From Nonomuraea polychroma (GTDB lineage Bacteria; Actinomycetota; Actinomycetes; Streptosporangiales; Streptosporangiaceae): DNA of 64,000 nt. A model generated the notes under the pieces. The model saw only the letters and a list, made by a program, of their open reading frames with translations, was not told where the DNA came from and did not search any database. How positions within the stretch are numbered: the stretch's first letter is position 1; the number at the start of each line of letters is the position of its first letter. The DNA is taken from positions 10,939,501 through 11,003,500 of the forward strand of contig NZ_SAUN01000001.1 in assembly GCF_004011505.1 (NCBI RefSeq), in the 5' to 3' direction. The position numbers were made by a program, and so were the translations under genes. Of this stretch, positions 25,547-34,433 are shown piece after piece.

Positions 25547-25634
25547 CGTCTATCCCCTTTTCGGGTGATATCGGTACGGCGAGGCATTACGCCCGGCAAC
25601 CGGAGACGCCGGGCGGTTCAGGGGGAGGTGTTCG

Positions 25635-26438
25635 GTGGGCATCGACGGTGATGCGCCCGGTCCCCCGGATCGGCAGTTCGGAGAGGAAGGCGGCCGGCTG
25701 TCGTACGGCGGCTATCTCTGCCTGCCCGCGTTGCTCGCACAACAGCAGCCGCAGTCGCAGGCGCCGGACGAGCTGCTCTTCATCACCATTCACCAGGTCT
25801 ACGAGCTGTGGTTCAAGCTGCTGCTCCACGAGCTGGAGTCCGCTCGCTTCGCCATGTTCGGCGGCGAGCTGTGGCAGGCCAGGCACCTGTTCCAGCGGGT
25901 GCAAGCGGTCGAGCGGGTGCTGATCGAGCAGGTCGACGTCCTGGAGACGATGACGCCTCAGGACTTCCTGGCGTTCCGCGCGAAGCTGGCGCCGGCCAGC
26001 GGCTTCCAGTCGGTGCAGTTCCGCGAGCTGGAGTTCCTCTCGGGCCTGAAGGACGAGCGGTACCTCACCAGCTTCCGGCATGCCTCCGAGGCCGAGCTCG
26101 CCAGGCTGCGCCGCAGGCTGGACGAGCCCACGCTGTGGGATGCTTACCTGGCCGCCCTCGCCCAGCGGGGCCTGCCGGTCTCGGACGACGAGATCATGGC
26201 TTCGCTGCTGACCGTGGCCAGAGACCGCCGGTCCCACGACGACCTGTGGCAGCTGGCAGAGGACCTTCTGAACCACGACGAGACCACCGCGCTGTGGCGG
26301 ATGCGTCACGTCCAGATGGTCGAGCGCCAGATCGGCGACAAGTCCGGCACCGGCGGCTCCACCGGCGCCCCCTATCTGCGCGGTAGAACGCGCCTGCACT
26401 ACTTCCCGCTGCTGTGGGAACTAAGGGCCTGGCTATGA
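25635..26438 (+). CDS. kynA: Tryptophan 2,3-dioxygenase
   Basis: The 267-residue enzyme carries the family landmarks TIHQVYELWFK (His53 in the active site), GFQSVQFRELEFLSG (Arg130 binds the substrate carboxylate), the heme-ligand His225 in RHVQMVERQIG, and the substrate loop GTGGSTG at about 238-244. It opens the indole ring of L-tryptophan to N-formylkynurenine using heme and oxygen. GTG at 25635 was chosen because GGGGGAGG lies six bases before it. No kynureninase or formamidase gene adjoins it. The next gene, NAD-glutamate dehydrogenase, also belongs to amino-acid catabolism. Confidence 0.94.
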   Translation: MGIDGDAPGPPDRQFGEEGGRLSYGGYLCLPALLAQQQPQSQAPDELLFITIHQVYELWFKLLLHELESARFAMFGGELWQARHLFQRVQAVERVLIEQVDVLETMTPQDFLAFRAKLAPASGFQSVQFRELEFLSGLKDERYLTSFRHASEAELARLRRRLDEPTLWDAYLAALAQRGLPVSDDEIMASLLTVARDRRSHDDLWQLAEDLLNHDETTALWRMRHVQMVERQIGDKSGTGGSTGAPYLRGRTRLHYFPLLWELRAWL

Positions 26439-26444
26439 ACGGCC

Positions 26445-29400
26445 ATGGCGAACCCTCACAAAGGAGTGAGACCTACGATGCCCCTCGATGAGGCCAAGGA
26501 CGAGCTGCTCCAGCGAGCCGCCGAGAGTTGCGCGGCGAGCAGTGAACACGTGACCGCAGAGGAGGCTCTGGCCTTCCTCCGGTTCTACTACCGCCATGTG
26601 GCGCCTGAGGACCTGCTCGAGCGCAATCCGGTCGACGTGTACGGCCCCGCCATGTCGCAGCGGCAACTGGCCGAGGTCCGCCCGCAGGGCCGGGCGGTGG
26701 TCCGGGCCTACACGCCCACGTTGGAGGAGAACGGCTGGGACCCGGGGCACTCGGTGGTCGAAGTGGTCACCGACGACATGCCGTTCCTGGTCGACTCGGT
26801 GACGATGGAGCTCGACAGGCACGACCTGGGAATCCACCTGCTTGTCCACCCGCAGATGCGGGTCCGCCGCGACATGACGGGCCGCATGCTGGGCCGTGGC
26901 GAGGAGGACGTCACCGGCCAGATGCTGGTCGAGTCGTGGATACACGTCGAGATCGACCGGCAGTCCGATCCCGACGTGCTCAAGGCGCTGGAGTCCGACC
27001 TCCAGCGGGTGCTGTCCGACGTGCGCCACGCGGTCGAGGACTTCAGGAAGATGCGGGCGCTGGCCGTGCAGACCGCCGAAGACCTGAGCATGAACCCGCC
27101 GCCGCTGGAGCCCGCGGAGGTCGAGGACAGCATCGACCTGCTGCGCTGGCTCGCCGACGGGCACTTCACCTTCCTCGGCTACCGGGAGTACCGGCTGGAG
27201 AACACCGACCAGGGGGAGGCGCTGCGCTCGCTGCCGGGGGCGGCGCTGGGCATCCTGCGTGACGACCGGCCCGGCTCGGCCAGCTTCTCCGTGTTGCCGC
27301 CCGAGGTGCGGGCCAAGGCACGCGAGAAGCACCTGATGATCACCACCAAGGCCAACTCCCGTGCCACCGTGCACCGGCCGGCCTACCTCGACTACATCGG
27401 GGTCAAGACGTTCTCGCCCGAGGGCGAGGTGATCGGGGAACGGCGCTTCCTCGGCCTGTTCACGCACGTGGCCTACAACGAGTCGATCTCCAGGATCCCG
27501 GTGCTCCGGCGCAAGCTGGCCGACGTGCTCGACGCGGCCGGGCTGCAGCCCGACAGCCACGACGGCAAGGACCTGATCGAGATCCTCGAGACGTTCCCGC
27601 GGGACGAGCTGTTCCAGACCTCCGTCGAGCAGTTGCTGCCGATCGCGCTGGGCGTGCTGCGCCTGCGCGAGCGCAAGCAGGTCAAGCTGTTCCTGCGGCG
27701 CGACGACTACGGACGCTACATCTCCTGCCTGATCTACCTGCCGCGCGACCGCTACACCACCAAGGTCCGGCTGAAGATGCAGGAGGTGCTGCTCAAGGCC
27801 CTGGGCGGCAAGTCGCTCGACTACAGCGCGATGATCGGCGAATCGGTGCTGGCCCGGCTGCACGTGGTGGTGCGGGGCGAGCGCGGCAAGCAGCTGCCGC
27901 CGCCGAGCGTGGACGTGGAGGAGCTGGAGGCCAGGCTGGCCGCGATCACCCGCTCCTGGGAGGACGACCTGGCCGCCGCGCTGGGCGAGATGACCTCCGA
28001 GGACGAGGCGCCGGCGCTCATGAGGCGGTACGCGTCCGCGTTCCCCGAGGGCTACAAGGCGGACTTCCCGCCCAAGGTGGCCGTCGTGGACCTGCGCCGC
28101 CTGGAGGAGCTCATCGCCGCCGGAGACGACGAGCAGGTCGGGATCAACCTCTACGAGCCGTACGACGCGACCGAGGGGGAGCGGCGACTCAAGATCTACA
28201 AGGTCGGCTCGCCGATCTCGTTGTCCCACGCGCTCCCCCTGATCCAGCGGCTCGGCGTCGAGGTCGTCGACGAGCGGCCCTACGAGATCGACAGGGACAA
28301 CGATCCCAGGACCAAGAACGCCTGGATCTACGACTTCGGGCTGCGCTACACGCCCTCCGACGAGGTGGACAGGGACGACTTCAAGCGGTTCTTCCAGGAC
28401 GGGCTCACCGCGCTGTGGAAGGGGCGCGTGCAGGCCGACAACTTCAACGCGCTCATCCTGCGCGCCGGGCTGACCTGGGAGCAGGTGGAGATCCTGCGGG
28501 TCTACGCCAAATACCTGCGCCAGGCCGGGAGCACGTTCTCGCAGACCTACATCGAGCGGGTGCTGAACGGGAACGTGCGGCTGGCGCGGCTGCTGGTGAG
28601 CCTGTTCGAGGCCAAGCTGGATCCGCGGCGGAGCGACAACGTACGCGACGAGCTCCTGGACGCGCTGCAGGAGGAGGTCCTCGGAGCGCTGGACGAGGTG
28701 GCCTCGCTGGACGAGGACCGCATCCTGCGTGCTTACCTGGAGATGATTCAGGCGACACTGAGGACGAATTACTTCCAAACGGTTAACGGGACGCGTAAAC
28801 CGTACATTTCACTCAAGTTCGATCCGCAGGCCATCAGCGTGCTTCCGTTGCCGCGGCCGAAGTTCGAGATATTCGTTTACTCGCCACGGGTCGAGGGCGT
28901 GCATCTGCGATTCGGAAAGGTGGCGCGCGGCGGGCTCCGGTGGTCCGATCGGATGGAGGACTTCCGGACGGAGATATTGGGCCTGGTTAAGGCTCAGATG
29001 GTGAAGAACACCGTCATTGTTCCGACTGGGTCCAAAGGTGGATTTGTCGTAAAACGTCCGCCTGTGGGTGGCACGCGCGAGGAGCTGCTCGCCGAGGGAG
29101 TGGCCTGCTACCGGACCTTCATCTCTGGCCTGCTGGACGTCACCGACAACCTCGTGGACGGCCAGATCGTGCCGCCGCCGGACGTGGTCAGGCACGACGG
29201 CGACGACCCCTACCTGGTCGTGGCCGCCGACAAGGGCACCGCCACCTTCTCCGACATCGCCAACGGCGTGGCCAAGGACTACGGGTTCTGGCTGGGCGAC
29301 GCGTTCGCCTCCGGCGGGTCCATCGGCTACGACCACAAGGCCATGGGCATCACCGCCCGCGGCGCGTGGGAGTCGGTCAAATACCACTTCCGCACCATGG

Positions 29401-31352
29401 GCGTGAACACGCAGACCACCGACTTCACGGTGGTCGGCATCGGCGACATGTCGGGTGACGTGTTCGGCAACGGCATGCTGCTGTCCCAGCACATCCGGCT
29501 GGTGGCCGCGTTCGACCACCGGCACATCTTCGTGGACCCGACCCCGGACGCCGCCCGCTCCTACGCCGAGCGTCAGCGCCTGTTCGAGCTGCCGCGCAGC
29601 TCGTGGGAGGACTACGACACCAAGATGATCTCGGCGGGCGGCGGCGTCTTCCCGCGTACCGCCAAGTCCATCCAGATCACGCCGCAAATGCGCGAGGCGC
29701 TCGGCCTCCCCGCCCGGGTGAGCTCGATGGCGCCGAACGACCTGATCAGCGCCATCCTGCGGGCCCCGGTGGACCTGCTGTGGAACGGCGGCATCGGCAC
29801 GTACGTGAAGGCGACCTCCGAGTCCCACGCCGACGTCGGCGACAAGGCCAACGACGCGCTCCGGGTCAACGCCGCCGACCTGCGCTGCAAGGTGGTCGGC
29901 GAGGGCGGCAACCTGGGCTTCACCCAGCTCGCCCGGATCGAGTTCGCGCTGAACGGCGGGCTCGTCAACACGGACTTCATCGACAACTCGGCCGGGGTGG
30001 ACACCTCCGACCACGAGGTGAACATCAAGATCCTGCTCGACCAGGTGGTCCGCGACGGCGAGCTGACCGACAAGCAGCGCAACCAGGTCTTCACCGCGAT
30101 GACCGACGAGGTCGCCGCGCTGGTGCTGCGGGACAACTACGCACAGAACGTGGTCCTCGCCGCGGCCCGTGCCCAGGCCGTCGAGATGCTCCACATCCAC
30201 GCCCGCTACCTGCGGCGGCTGGAGCGTGAAGGGCTGGTCAACCGGGAGCTGGAGTTCCTGCCGTCGGACAAGACGCTGGCCGAGCGCCGCCAGGCCAGGC
30301 TCGGGCTGACCGCGCCGGAGTTCTCCGTCCTGCTGGCCTACACCAAGCTGGTGGCCGACGCCGAGCTGCTCGGCTCCGACCTGCCCGACGAGCCGTACCT
30401 GGAGTCGTGGCTGGTGTCGTACTTCCCGTCGGATCTGCGGGAGCGCTTCCGCACGTACATGGACGCGCACCCGCTGCGGCGGGAGATCATCACCACCTGC
30501 GTGGTGAACGACCTGGTCAACAGCATGGGCACCACGTTCATGCACCGCTTCGGCGAGGAGACCGGCGCCTCGACGCCCGACATCGCGCGGGCCTGGCTGG
30601 TGGCGCGGGAGGTCTTCGACCTGCCGTCGTTCTACCGGGCCGTGGAGTCGCTGGACAACAAGGTCAGCACCGATGTCCAGATCGCCATGTTGCTGGAGGC
30701 CCGCAAGCTCGTCGAGCGCGGCGCCCGCTGGCTGCTGATCAACCGGCGCCCGCCGCTGGACCTGTCCGCGTCCGTCAGCTTCTTCATGAAGGGCGTCAAC
30801 GGGCTCGTCGCCCACATCCCGAAGATGCTCACCGGGCCCGACCTGGCCGCGTACGAGGATCGCCGGGACTCGTTCGTGGCCCGGGGCGTGCCGCTGGAGC
30901 TGGCCGAGCGGGTGGCCGGCATGGTGCCCGCGTACTCCACGCTGGACCTGGTGGAGGTCGCCTCGCTGACGGGACGGCCGGTCAACGAGGTGGGGGAGGT
31001 CTACTTCGACCTGGCCGACCGCCTCCAGCTGGCCCGCCTCAGGGAGCGGATCATCGCCCTGCCCAGGGACAACCGGTGGAACTCCATGGCCCGCTCGGCC
31101 CTGCGCGACGACCTTTACGCCGCGCATGCCTCGCTGACCAGGGACGTGCTGGCCCACAGCAAGCCGGGGCTGCCGCCGGAGGAGCGGCTGGCGCGGTGGT
31201 CCGAGGGCAACTCGGCGGCCGTCTCCCGGGCCAGGCAGACGCTGTCGGAGATCTGGGAGAGCGACAACTTCGACCTGGCCACGCTCTCGGTCGCGCTGCG
31301 TGCCATCCGCACGCTGGTGGCCGCCAGCAACCTCCCGCACACGGAGGCCTGA
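26445..31352 (+). CDS. gdh: NAD-specific glutamate dehydrogenase, large (180-kDa) type
   Basis: The protein has 1,635 residues from ATG 26445, or 1,624 from ATG 26478, which has AAGGAG 11 bases upstream. The length and order match the L_180 family first described in Streptomyces: a long N-terminal regulatory part with ACT-like folds to about residue 700, the catalytic GDH core at about 780-1270 (GLRWSDRMEDFRTEILGLVKAQ and VPTGSKGGF hold substrate lysines), and a C-terminal helical part. It deaminates glutamate to 2-oxoglutarate with NAD. A 300-base stretch over the catalytic lysines uses A/T-ending codons unlike the rest of the gene. A strong hairpin follows the stop. Confidence 0.95.
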   Translation: MANPHKGVRPTMPLDEAKDELLQRAAESCAASSEHVTAEEALAFLRFYYRHVAPEDLLERNPVDVYGPAMSQRQLAEVRPQGRAVVRAYTPTLEENGWDPGHSVVEVVTDDMPFLVDSVTMELDRHDLGIHLLVHPQMRVRRDMTGRMLGRGEEDVTGQMLVESWIHVEIDRQSDPDVLKALESDLQRVLSDVRHAVEDFRKMRALAVQTAEDLSMNPPPLEPAEVEDSIDLLRWLADGHFTFLGYREYRLENTDQGEALRSLPGAALGILRDDRPGSASFSVLPPEVRAKAREKHLMITTKANSRATVHRPAYLDYIGVKTFSPEGEVIGERRFLGLFTHVAYNESISRIPVLRRKLADVLDAAGLQPDSHDGKDLIEILETFPRDELFQTSVEQLLPIALGVLRLRERKQVKLFLRRDDYGRYISCLIYLPRDRYTTKVRLKMQEVLLKALGGKSLDYSAMIGESVLARLHVVVRGERGKQLPPPSVDVEELEARLAAITRSWEDDLAAALGEMTSEDEAPALMRRYASAFPEGYKADFPPKVAVVDLRRLEELIAAGDDEQVGINLYEPYDATEGERRLKIYKVGSPISLSHALPLIQRLGVEVVDERPYEIDRDNDPRTKNAWIYDFGLRYTPSDEVDRDDFKRFFQDGLTALWKGRVQADNFNALILRAGLTWEQVEILRVYAKYLRQAGSTFSQTYIERVLNGNVRLARLLVSLFEAKLDPRRSDNVRDELLDALQEEVLGALDEVASLDEDRILRAYLEMIQATLRTNYFQTVNGTRKPYISLKFDPQAISVLPLPRPKFEIFVYSPRVEGVHLRFGKVARGGLRWSDRMEDFRTEILGLVKAQMVKNTVIVPTGSKGGFVVKRPPVGGTREELLAEGVACYRTFISGLLDVTDNLVDGQIVPPPDVVRHDGDDPYLVVAADKGTATFSDIANGVAKDYGFWLGDAFASGGSIGYDHKAMGITARGAWESVKYHFRTMGVNTQTTDFTVVGIGDMSGDVFGNGMLLSQHIRLVAAFDHRHIFVDPTPDAARSYAERQRLFELPRSSWEDYDTKMISAGGGVFPRTAKSIQITPQMREALGLPARVSSMAPNDLISAILRAPVDLLWNGGIGTYVKATSESHADVGDKANDALRVNAADLRCKVVGEGGNLGFTQLARIEFALNGGLVNTDFIDNSAGVDTSDHEVNIKILLDQVVRDGELTDKQRNQVFTAMTDEVAALVLRDNYAQNVVLAAARAQAVEMLHIHARYLRRLEREGLVNRELEFLPSDKTLAERRQARLGLTAPEFSVLLAYTKLVADAELLGSDLPDEPYLESWLVSYFPSDLRERFRTYMDAHPLRREIITTCVVNDLVNSMGTTFMHRFGEETGASTPDIARAWLVAREVFDLPSFYRAVESLDNKVSTDVQIAMLLEARKLVERGARWLLINRRPPLDLSASVSFFMKGVNGLVAHIPKMLTGPDLAAYEDRRDSFVARGVPLELAERVAGMVPAYSTLDLVEVASLTGRPVNEVGEVYFDLADRLQLARLRERIIALPRDNRWNSMARSALRDDLYAAHASLTRDVLAHSKPGLPPEERLARWSEGNSAAVSRARQTLSEIWESDNFDLATLSVALRAIRTLVAASNLPHTEA

Positions 31353-31355
31353 GCT

Positions 31356-31387
31356 CAGCTGCGGCGGTACGTCAGCCGCCGCAGCTG
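31356..31387 (+). terminator. Hairpin terminator after the glutamate dehydrogenase gene
   Basis: A perfect 12-base-pair GC-rich stem (CAGCTGCGGCGG with its complement) and an eight-base loop start three bases after the stop codon. No T-tract follows, which is common in actinobacterial terminators. The remaining bases up to 31516 show no gene. Confidence 0.7.
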
Positions 31388-31516
31388 CATCTCCGCCGGT
31401 CCACGGTGGCCGGCGCGGCGCATGAGGTCCGCCGGGGGCCTGATGACGGCGTGCCAGTTGCCCCAGCGCGTAGCCGAACAGGAACACGAACATCGGCCTG
31501 GCCAATGGTCACGGTG

Positions 31517-32362
31517 TCATCCAACCCGCCGCAGTGCGCGCTCGCGGCGGGCGGCCACGTTTGACCCTGACTCCCCGCGTGCCATCCTCCGCAACACCAC
31601 CGGCGCCACGAGCAGCCCGAGCACCGCCCAGACGCCAAGAACGCCGGCGGTCTCCAGGTGCCGCCACGACTCGCCGATCTCGATGGCCGCCGCCGAGTCA
31701 GGCAGCAGGGCCGAGCGCATGCCGAGCCCCATCCAGTAGATCGGGAAGACCTGGGCGATCCACTGCAGCCACTCGGGCAGCGAGGTGATCGGGTAGAAGA
31801 TGCCGGAGATTCCGATCACGGCGAGGAACGGCAGCTGCAGCAGCCCCTGGGCGCGGGCGCTGGCGAACGCCGAGCCGAGGACCGCGCCGATGGGCAGGGT
31901 CGCCACCAGGCCCAGCGCCAGCACCCAGGCCAGGGTCGGCCAGGAGCCCGGCCCGATCGCCAGACCCTCCACGAGGAGCAGGCCGGGCACGAGGAAGATC
32001 ACGAGGTCGGCCAGCAGCCCGCCGGCGACCGAGATCACCTTCCCGATGAGGTAAGCGGGCATGCCGTGCGGAGTCGCCTTGGCCCGCAGCAGGGTGCCGT
32101 CCTCGCGGTCCGCGGTGAGCTGCTGGCTCATGCTGATCATGCCGGCCGCGGCGTTCATGCCGAGGATGCTCGGCAGGGCAAGCGTGCCCAGCAGGAGCCC
32201 GCTGGAGCCGAACGACAGGTCCCGGAGGAAGAACATGGCGACCACCATCAGCCCGGGCCACAGGAAGTGCGAGAACAGCTCCGGCCCGTTGGTGAATGAG
32301 TGGCGCAGCTCGATCAGGCCGCGGGACCAGCCCGCGCGCAGTGCTGTCGTGGCGGGGTTCAT
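31517..32362 (-). CDS. ABC-2 type exporter permease
   Basis: The 281-residue protein has six hydrophobic segments and the ABC-2 membrane pattern, including ADREDGTLLRAKATPHGMPAYLIGK between helices and GISGIFYPITSLPEWLQWIAQVFPIYWM near the C-terminus. Its ATG overlaps the ATPase stop (ATGA). Family members export drugs, lipids or signalling compounds, or give immunity to antibiotics such as daunorubicin. The substrate is not predictable here, as no biosynthetic genes adjoin. Confidence 0.88.
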   Translation of the reverse strand: MNPATTALRAGWSRGLIELRHSFTNGPELFSHFLWPGLMVVAMFFLRDLSFGSSGLLLGTLALPSILGMNAAAGMISMSQQLTADREDGTLLRAKATPHGMPAYLIGKVISVAGGLLADLVIFLVPGLLLVEGLAIGPGSWPTLAWVLALGLVATLPIGAVLGSAFASARAQGLLQLPFLAVIGISGIFYPITSLPEWLQWIAQVFPIYWMGLGMRSALLPDSAAAIEIGESWRHLETAGVLGVWAVLGLLVAPVVLRRMARGESGSNVAARRERALRRVG

Positions 32363-33261
32363 CGGGTCGCCTCCGGGGTCGATTCCGCCTGGCGGACCAG
32401 GGCGAGGTATGTCTGCTCCAGGGAGGCTCGGTGGATCTCGAGCTCCTGCACGTCGTCGCCGTACCGGGCGAACAGCTCCTGGGCGAACCGGGTGGAGTCC
32501 GCCGTCTTCTGGACGAACCGCTGCCCGTTGAGCAGCCAGCGCACCTCGTCCTCGCCGGCGATCCGCCGCGCCAGTTCCCCGGCCGTGCCGTCGGCGACGA
32601 TCCGGCCGCCGCTCAGCACGACGATGCGGTCGGCCAGCTTCTCTGCCTCGTGCAGGTCGTGGGTGGTGAGCAGCACAGTGGTCTCCTGAGCGGCCACCAG
32701 CTCGCCTACGAGGCCGTGGAAGTCGCTCCTGGCCTGCGGGTCGAACGACGCGGTCGGCTCGTCGAGGAACAGCAGCTCGGGCCGGCCCACGATGCCGACC
32801 GCCACGTCGAGCCTGCGCCGCTGGCCGCCCGACAGCGTCTTGATCTTCTTGCCCGCCTGACCTTCCAGGCCGACCGTTCTGATCAGCTCGCCGGTGTCCC
32901 ATGGCCGCGGAATCCCGGCAGTGGCGTAGCCGGCGTAGTAGCCGCCGAGGTGGTCCAGGAACTCGCGGACCCGCCAGTTGCCGTGGTCGCGCCAGGACTG
33001 CAGCACGACCCCGAGCCGGGCCCGCCACCGCTCGTCGCCGTGTGCGGGATCGGCGCCGAGCACCTGGACCCGGCCGGCCGAGCGGGCGCGGAAGCCTTCC
33101 AGGATCTCGATCGTGGTGGTCTTGCCCGCCCCGTTGGGCCCTAACAGGGCCAGCACCTCGCCGTGGCGGATCTGGAACGTGACATCGTGCAGGACGTCGA
33201 CCGAGCCGTAGCGCATGCGCAGCCCGTCGACGTCGAGCACGACTGTGTCGCTCATCGTCAT
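32359..33261 (-). CDS. ABC exporter ATP-binding protein
   Basis: The 300-residue protein has Walker A GPNGAGKTTT at about residues 44-53, Q-loop VVLQSWRD, signature LSGGQRRRLDVA, Walker B LLFLDEPTASFD and H-loop LTTHDLHEAEKLAD. This is the DrrA/CcmA-like exporter type. The C-terminal 80 residues are the usual accessory segment (RWLLNGQRF). ATG at 33261 follows GAGAGG; longer in-frame starts upstream lack a ribosome site. The permease gene overlaps its end, so the two make a homodimeric-type ABC-2 exporter. Confidence 0.9.
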   Translation of the reverse strand: MTMSDTVVLDVDGLRMRYGSVDVLHDVTFQIRHGEVLALLGPNGAGKTTTIEILEGFRARSAGRVQVLGADPAHGDERWRARLGVVLQSWRDHGNWRVREFLDHLGGYYAGYATAGIPRPWDTGELIRTVGLEGQAGKKIKTLSGGQRRRLDVAVGIVGRPELLFLDEPTASFDPQARSDFHGLVGELVAAQETTVLLTTHDLHEAEKLADRIVVLSGGRIVADGTAGELARRIAGEDEVRWLLNGQRFVQKTADSTRFAQELFARYGDDVQELEIHRASLEQTYLALVRQAESTPEATR

Positions 33262-33414
33262 GAATTGGCCTCTCTCTGTGATCGAACAAGTCCGCGACGG
33301 GACGCATGCCGGCGGCACCTGTCGCGAGGGCATGACACATCACGACCCGAACCGGCCGTCCCGCACCGGCTACGCGCGGGAGGAGGCAAGGGCCGCGGAC
33401 AACAGATAGGGATA

Positions 33415-33432
33415 GGGGGCGCTCGGGCCCCC
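33415..33432 (-). terminator. Candidate terminator after the Clp-N/HTH operon
   Basis: A short GGGGG/CCCCC stem with an eight-base loop lies four bases downstream of the Clp-N gene stop on the minus strand. The wider gap (33262-33436) holds no supported gene. Confidence 0.4.
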
Positions 33433-33436
33433 GGAT

Positions 33437-33916
33437 TCACCAGCTCTCGTGGGGGAGCGTCTCCCTGGCGCGTGCCATCAGTCCCACCCGGTCGGCGCCG
33501 GCCAGGGCGAGCGCGCGCGGCACGGTGCCGATCTCGGTGTCGAGGACGCCGAGCAGCAGATGCGCGGGACGCAGGTCCTTCTTGCCGGTGGCGGCGGCGA
33601 AGCCGCGTTCGAGCGCGAGCCTGGCCGAGGCGCTGATCTTGGGCGGCTTGGGGTCGCGGCTCGGCTTCGGGAGGTCGTAGGAGGCGAGCGACACGCCGAC
33701 GGCGTTCAGGCTGTGCTCGAACTCCCGGTCCAGCGCCTCCCTGATCGCCTGCCGCCCCAGCCCGGCCGCCACCAGGACGCGGTGCGCGGCGGTGCCCTCG
33801 TGAGCGGCCATGGCCAGCAGGAGATGGTGTGCCTCGGTGGTCGCGGAGCCGTCCTCCAGCGCCTCCGCCCCACCTTGCAAGATGATCGCTTGGATGTAGT
33901 GGTCGATGGCGCTCAT
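33437..33916 (-). CDS. Clp R-domain (ClpN-like) protein without ATPase domain
   Basis: The 159-residue protein resembles the double Clp N-terminal repeat: first repeat HHLLLAMAAHEGTAAHRVLVAAGL at about residues 30-55, second repeat ALERGFAAATGKKDLRPAHLLLGVLDTEIGTVPRALALAG at about 102-142. No AAA+ motor follows, so it cannot unfold proteins itself and may act as an adaptor or a substrate-binding module for ClpC. Its ATG overlaps the HTH gene stop (ATGA), so they are coupled. Pairing of a small HTH protein with a stand-alone Clp-N protein recurs in actinobacteria, but its role is not known to me. Confidence 0.85.
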   Translation of the reverse strand: MSAIDHYIQAIILQGGAEALEDGSATTEAHHLLLAMAAHEGTAAHRVLVAAGLGRQAIREALDREFEHSLNAVGVSLASYDLPKPSRDPKPPKISASARLALERGFAAATGKKDLRPAHLLLGVLDTEIGTVPRALALAGADRVGLMARARETLPHESW

Positions 33917-34146
33917 TGTCGTCTCCTCAACGTGACGCCGGCCGCGATGAGCCGCTTGGAGTGCTTCTTGTGAACCGCCTGGCGGGTGACGCCGAGCGCC
34001 TCGGCGACGTCGGGCCAGCTCCAGCCCGCGCGCATGGCCTGCTCGACGGCGGCGTCCTCCAGTTGATCGGCCAGGCGCCGCAACGCCACCACGGCCGCGA
34101 GCGCGTCCGCGGGTTCCTTCGGTTCGGGGATCTCATCTGCCGGCAT
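33913..34146 (-). CDS. Small HTH DNA-binding protein
   Basis: The 77-residue protein has an acidic N-terminal tail, a helix with LRRLADQLEDAAVEQAMRAG, and a helix-turn-helix WSWPDVAEALGVTRQAVHKKHSKRL at about residues 43-67. It is the first gene of a two-gene operon with the Clp-N protein. A nested inverted repeat, 34151-34193, lies 5 bases upstream of its start and covers the likely -35/-10 region, so autorepression is probable. An ATP-independent stress switch with Clp-N as co-regulator is a possible reading. Confidence 0.85.
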   Translation of the reverse strand: MPADEIPEPKEPADALAAVVALRRLADQLEDAAVEQAMRAGWSWPDVAEALGVTRQAVHKKHSKRLIAAGVTLRRRQ

Positions 34147-34150
34147 ACAA

Positions 34151-34193
34151 GCAACCGTAGTTGACTAATCGCCAATTAGTCAACCACAGTTGC
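34151..34193. promoter_or_regulatory. Nested palindromic operator of the HTH/Clp-N operon
   Basis: GTTGACTAAT (34160-34169) and ATTAGTCAAC (34175-34184) are perfect 10-base arms around position 34172. A second pair, GCAAC (34151-34155) and GTTGC (34189-34193), shares the same centre. On the minus strand TTGACT and TACGGT, 18 bases apart, form a plausible -35/-10 pair inside the site. Occupancy would block transcription of the operon. Confidence 0.6.
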
Positions 34194-34260
34194 TTAGCAG
34201 GCCCAGATGTCACCGAAGAAGCAGGTAAAGATGACGCTCGTCACGGCGAGCAACCCGTGA

Positions 34261-34433
34261 GCCTTCACGACCGGCCATGACAGAGGGCAAGGAGTTACGG
34301 CGCGTGCGGGGAAGGTGGCTTGCCGTAAAAAATGGGGATCTTATTGCCTTCACGACCGGCCATGACAGAGGGCAAGGAGTTACGGCACGTGCGGGCAAGG
34401 TGGCTTACCGTAAAGAACGGGTGTCTTATTGCC
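34261..34433. repeat. Tandem duplication of an 85-bp intergenic unit
   Basis: Two adjoining copies (34261-34345 and 34346-34430) match at 78 of 85 positions by my count. Each holds a short frame starting MTEGKELR with an internal AAGGAG followed by GTG. The first reads on through the second copy in another phase to 34462. The second ends after 27 residues. Substitutions are scattered and the frame is not kept by the 85-base period, so a coding role is doubtful. The rest of the 34194-34260 gap shows nothing recognisable. Confidence 0.75.

Noticed and set aside
26433..31505. Very long antisense open frames (781 and 898 residues) opposite the glutamate dehydrogenase gene
   Set aside because: They mirror the GC-rich codon structure of the sense gene, have no domain content and no ribosome sites. 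The sense product is a full-length known enzyme.
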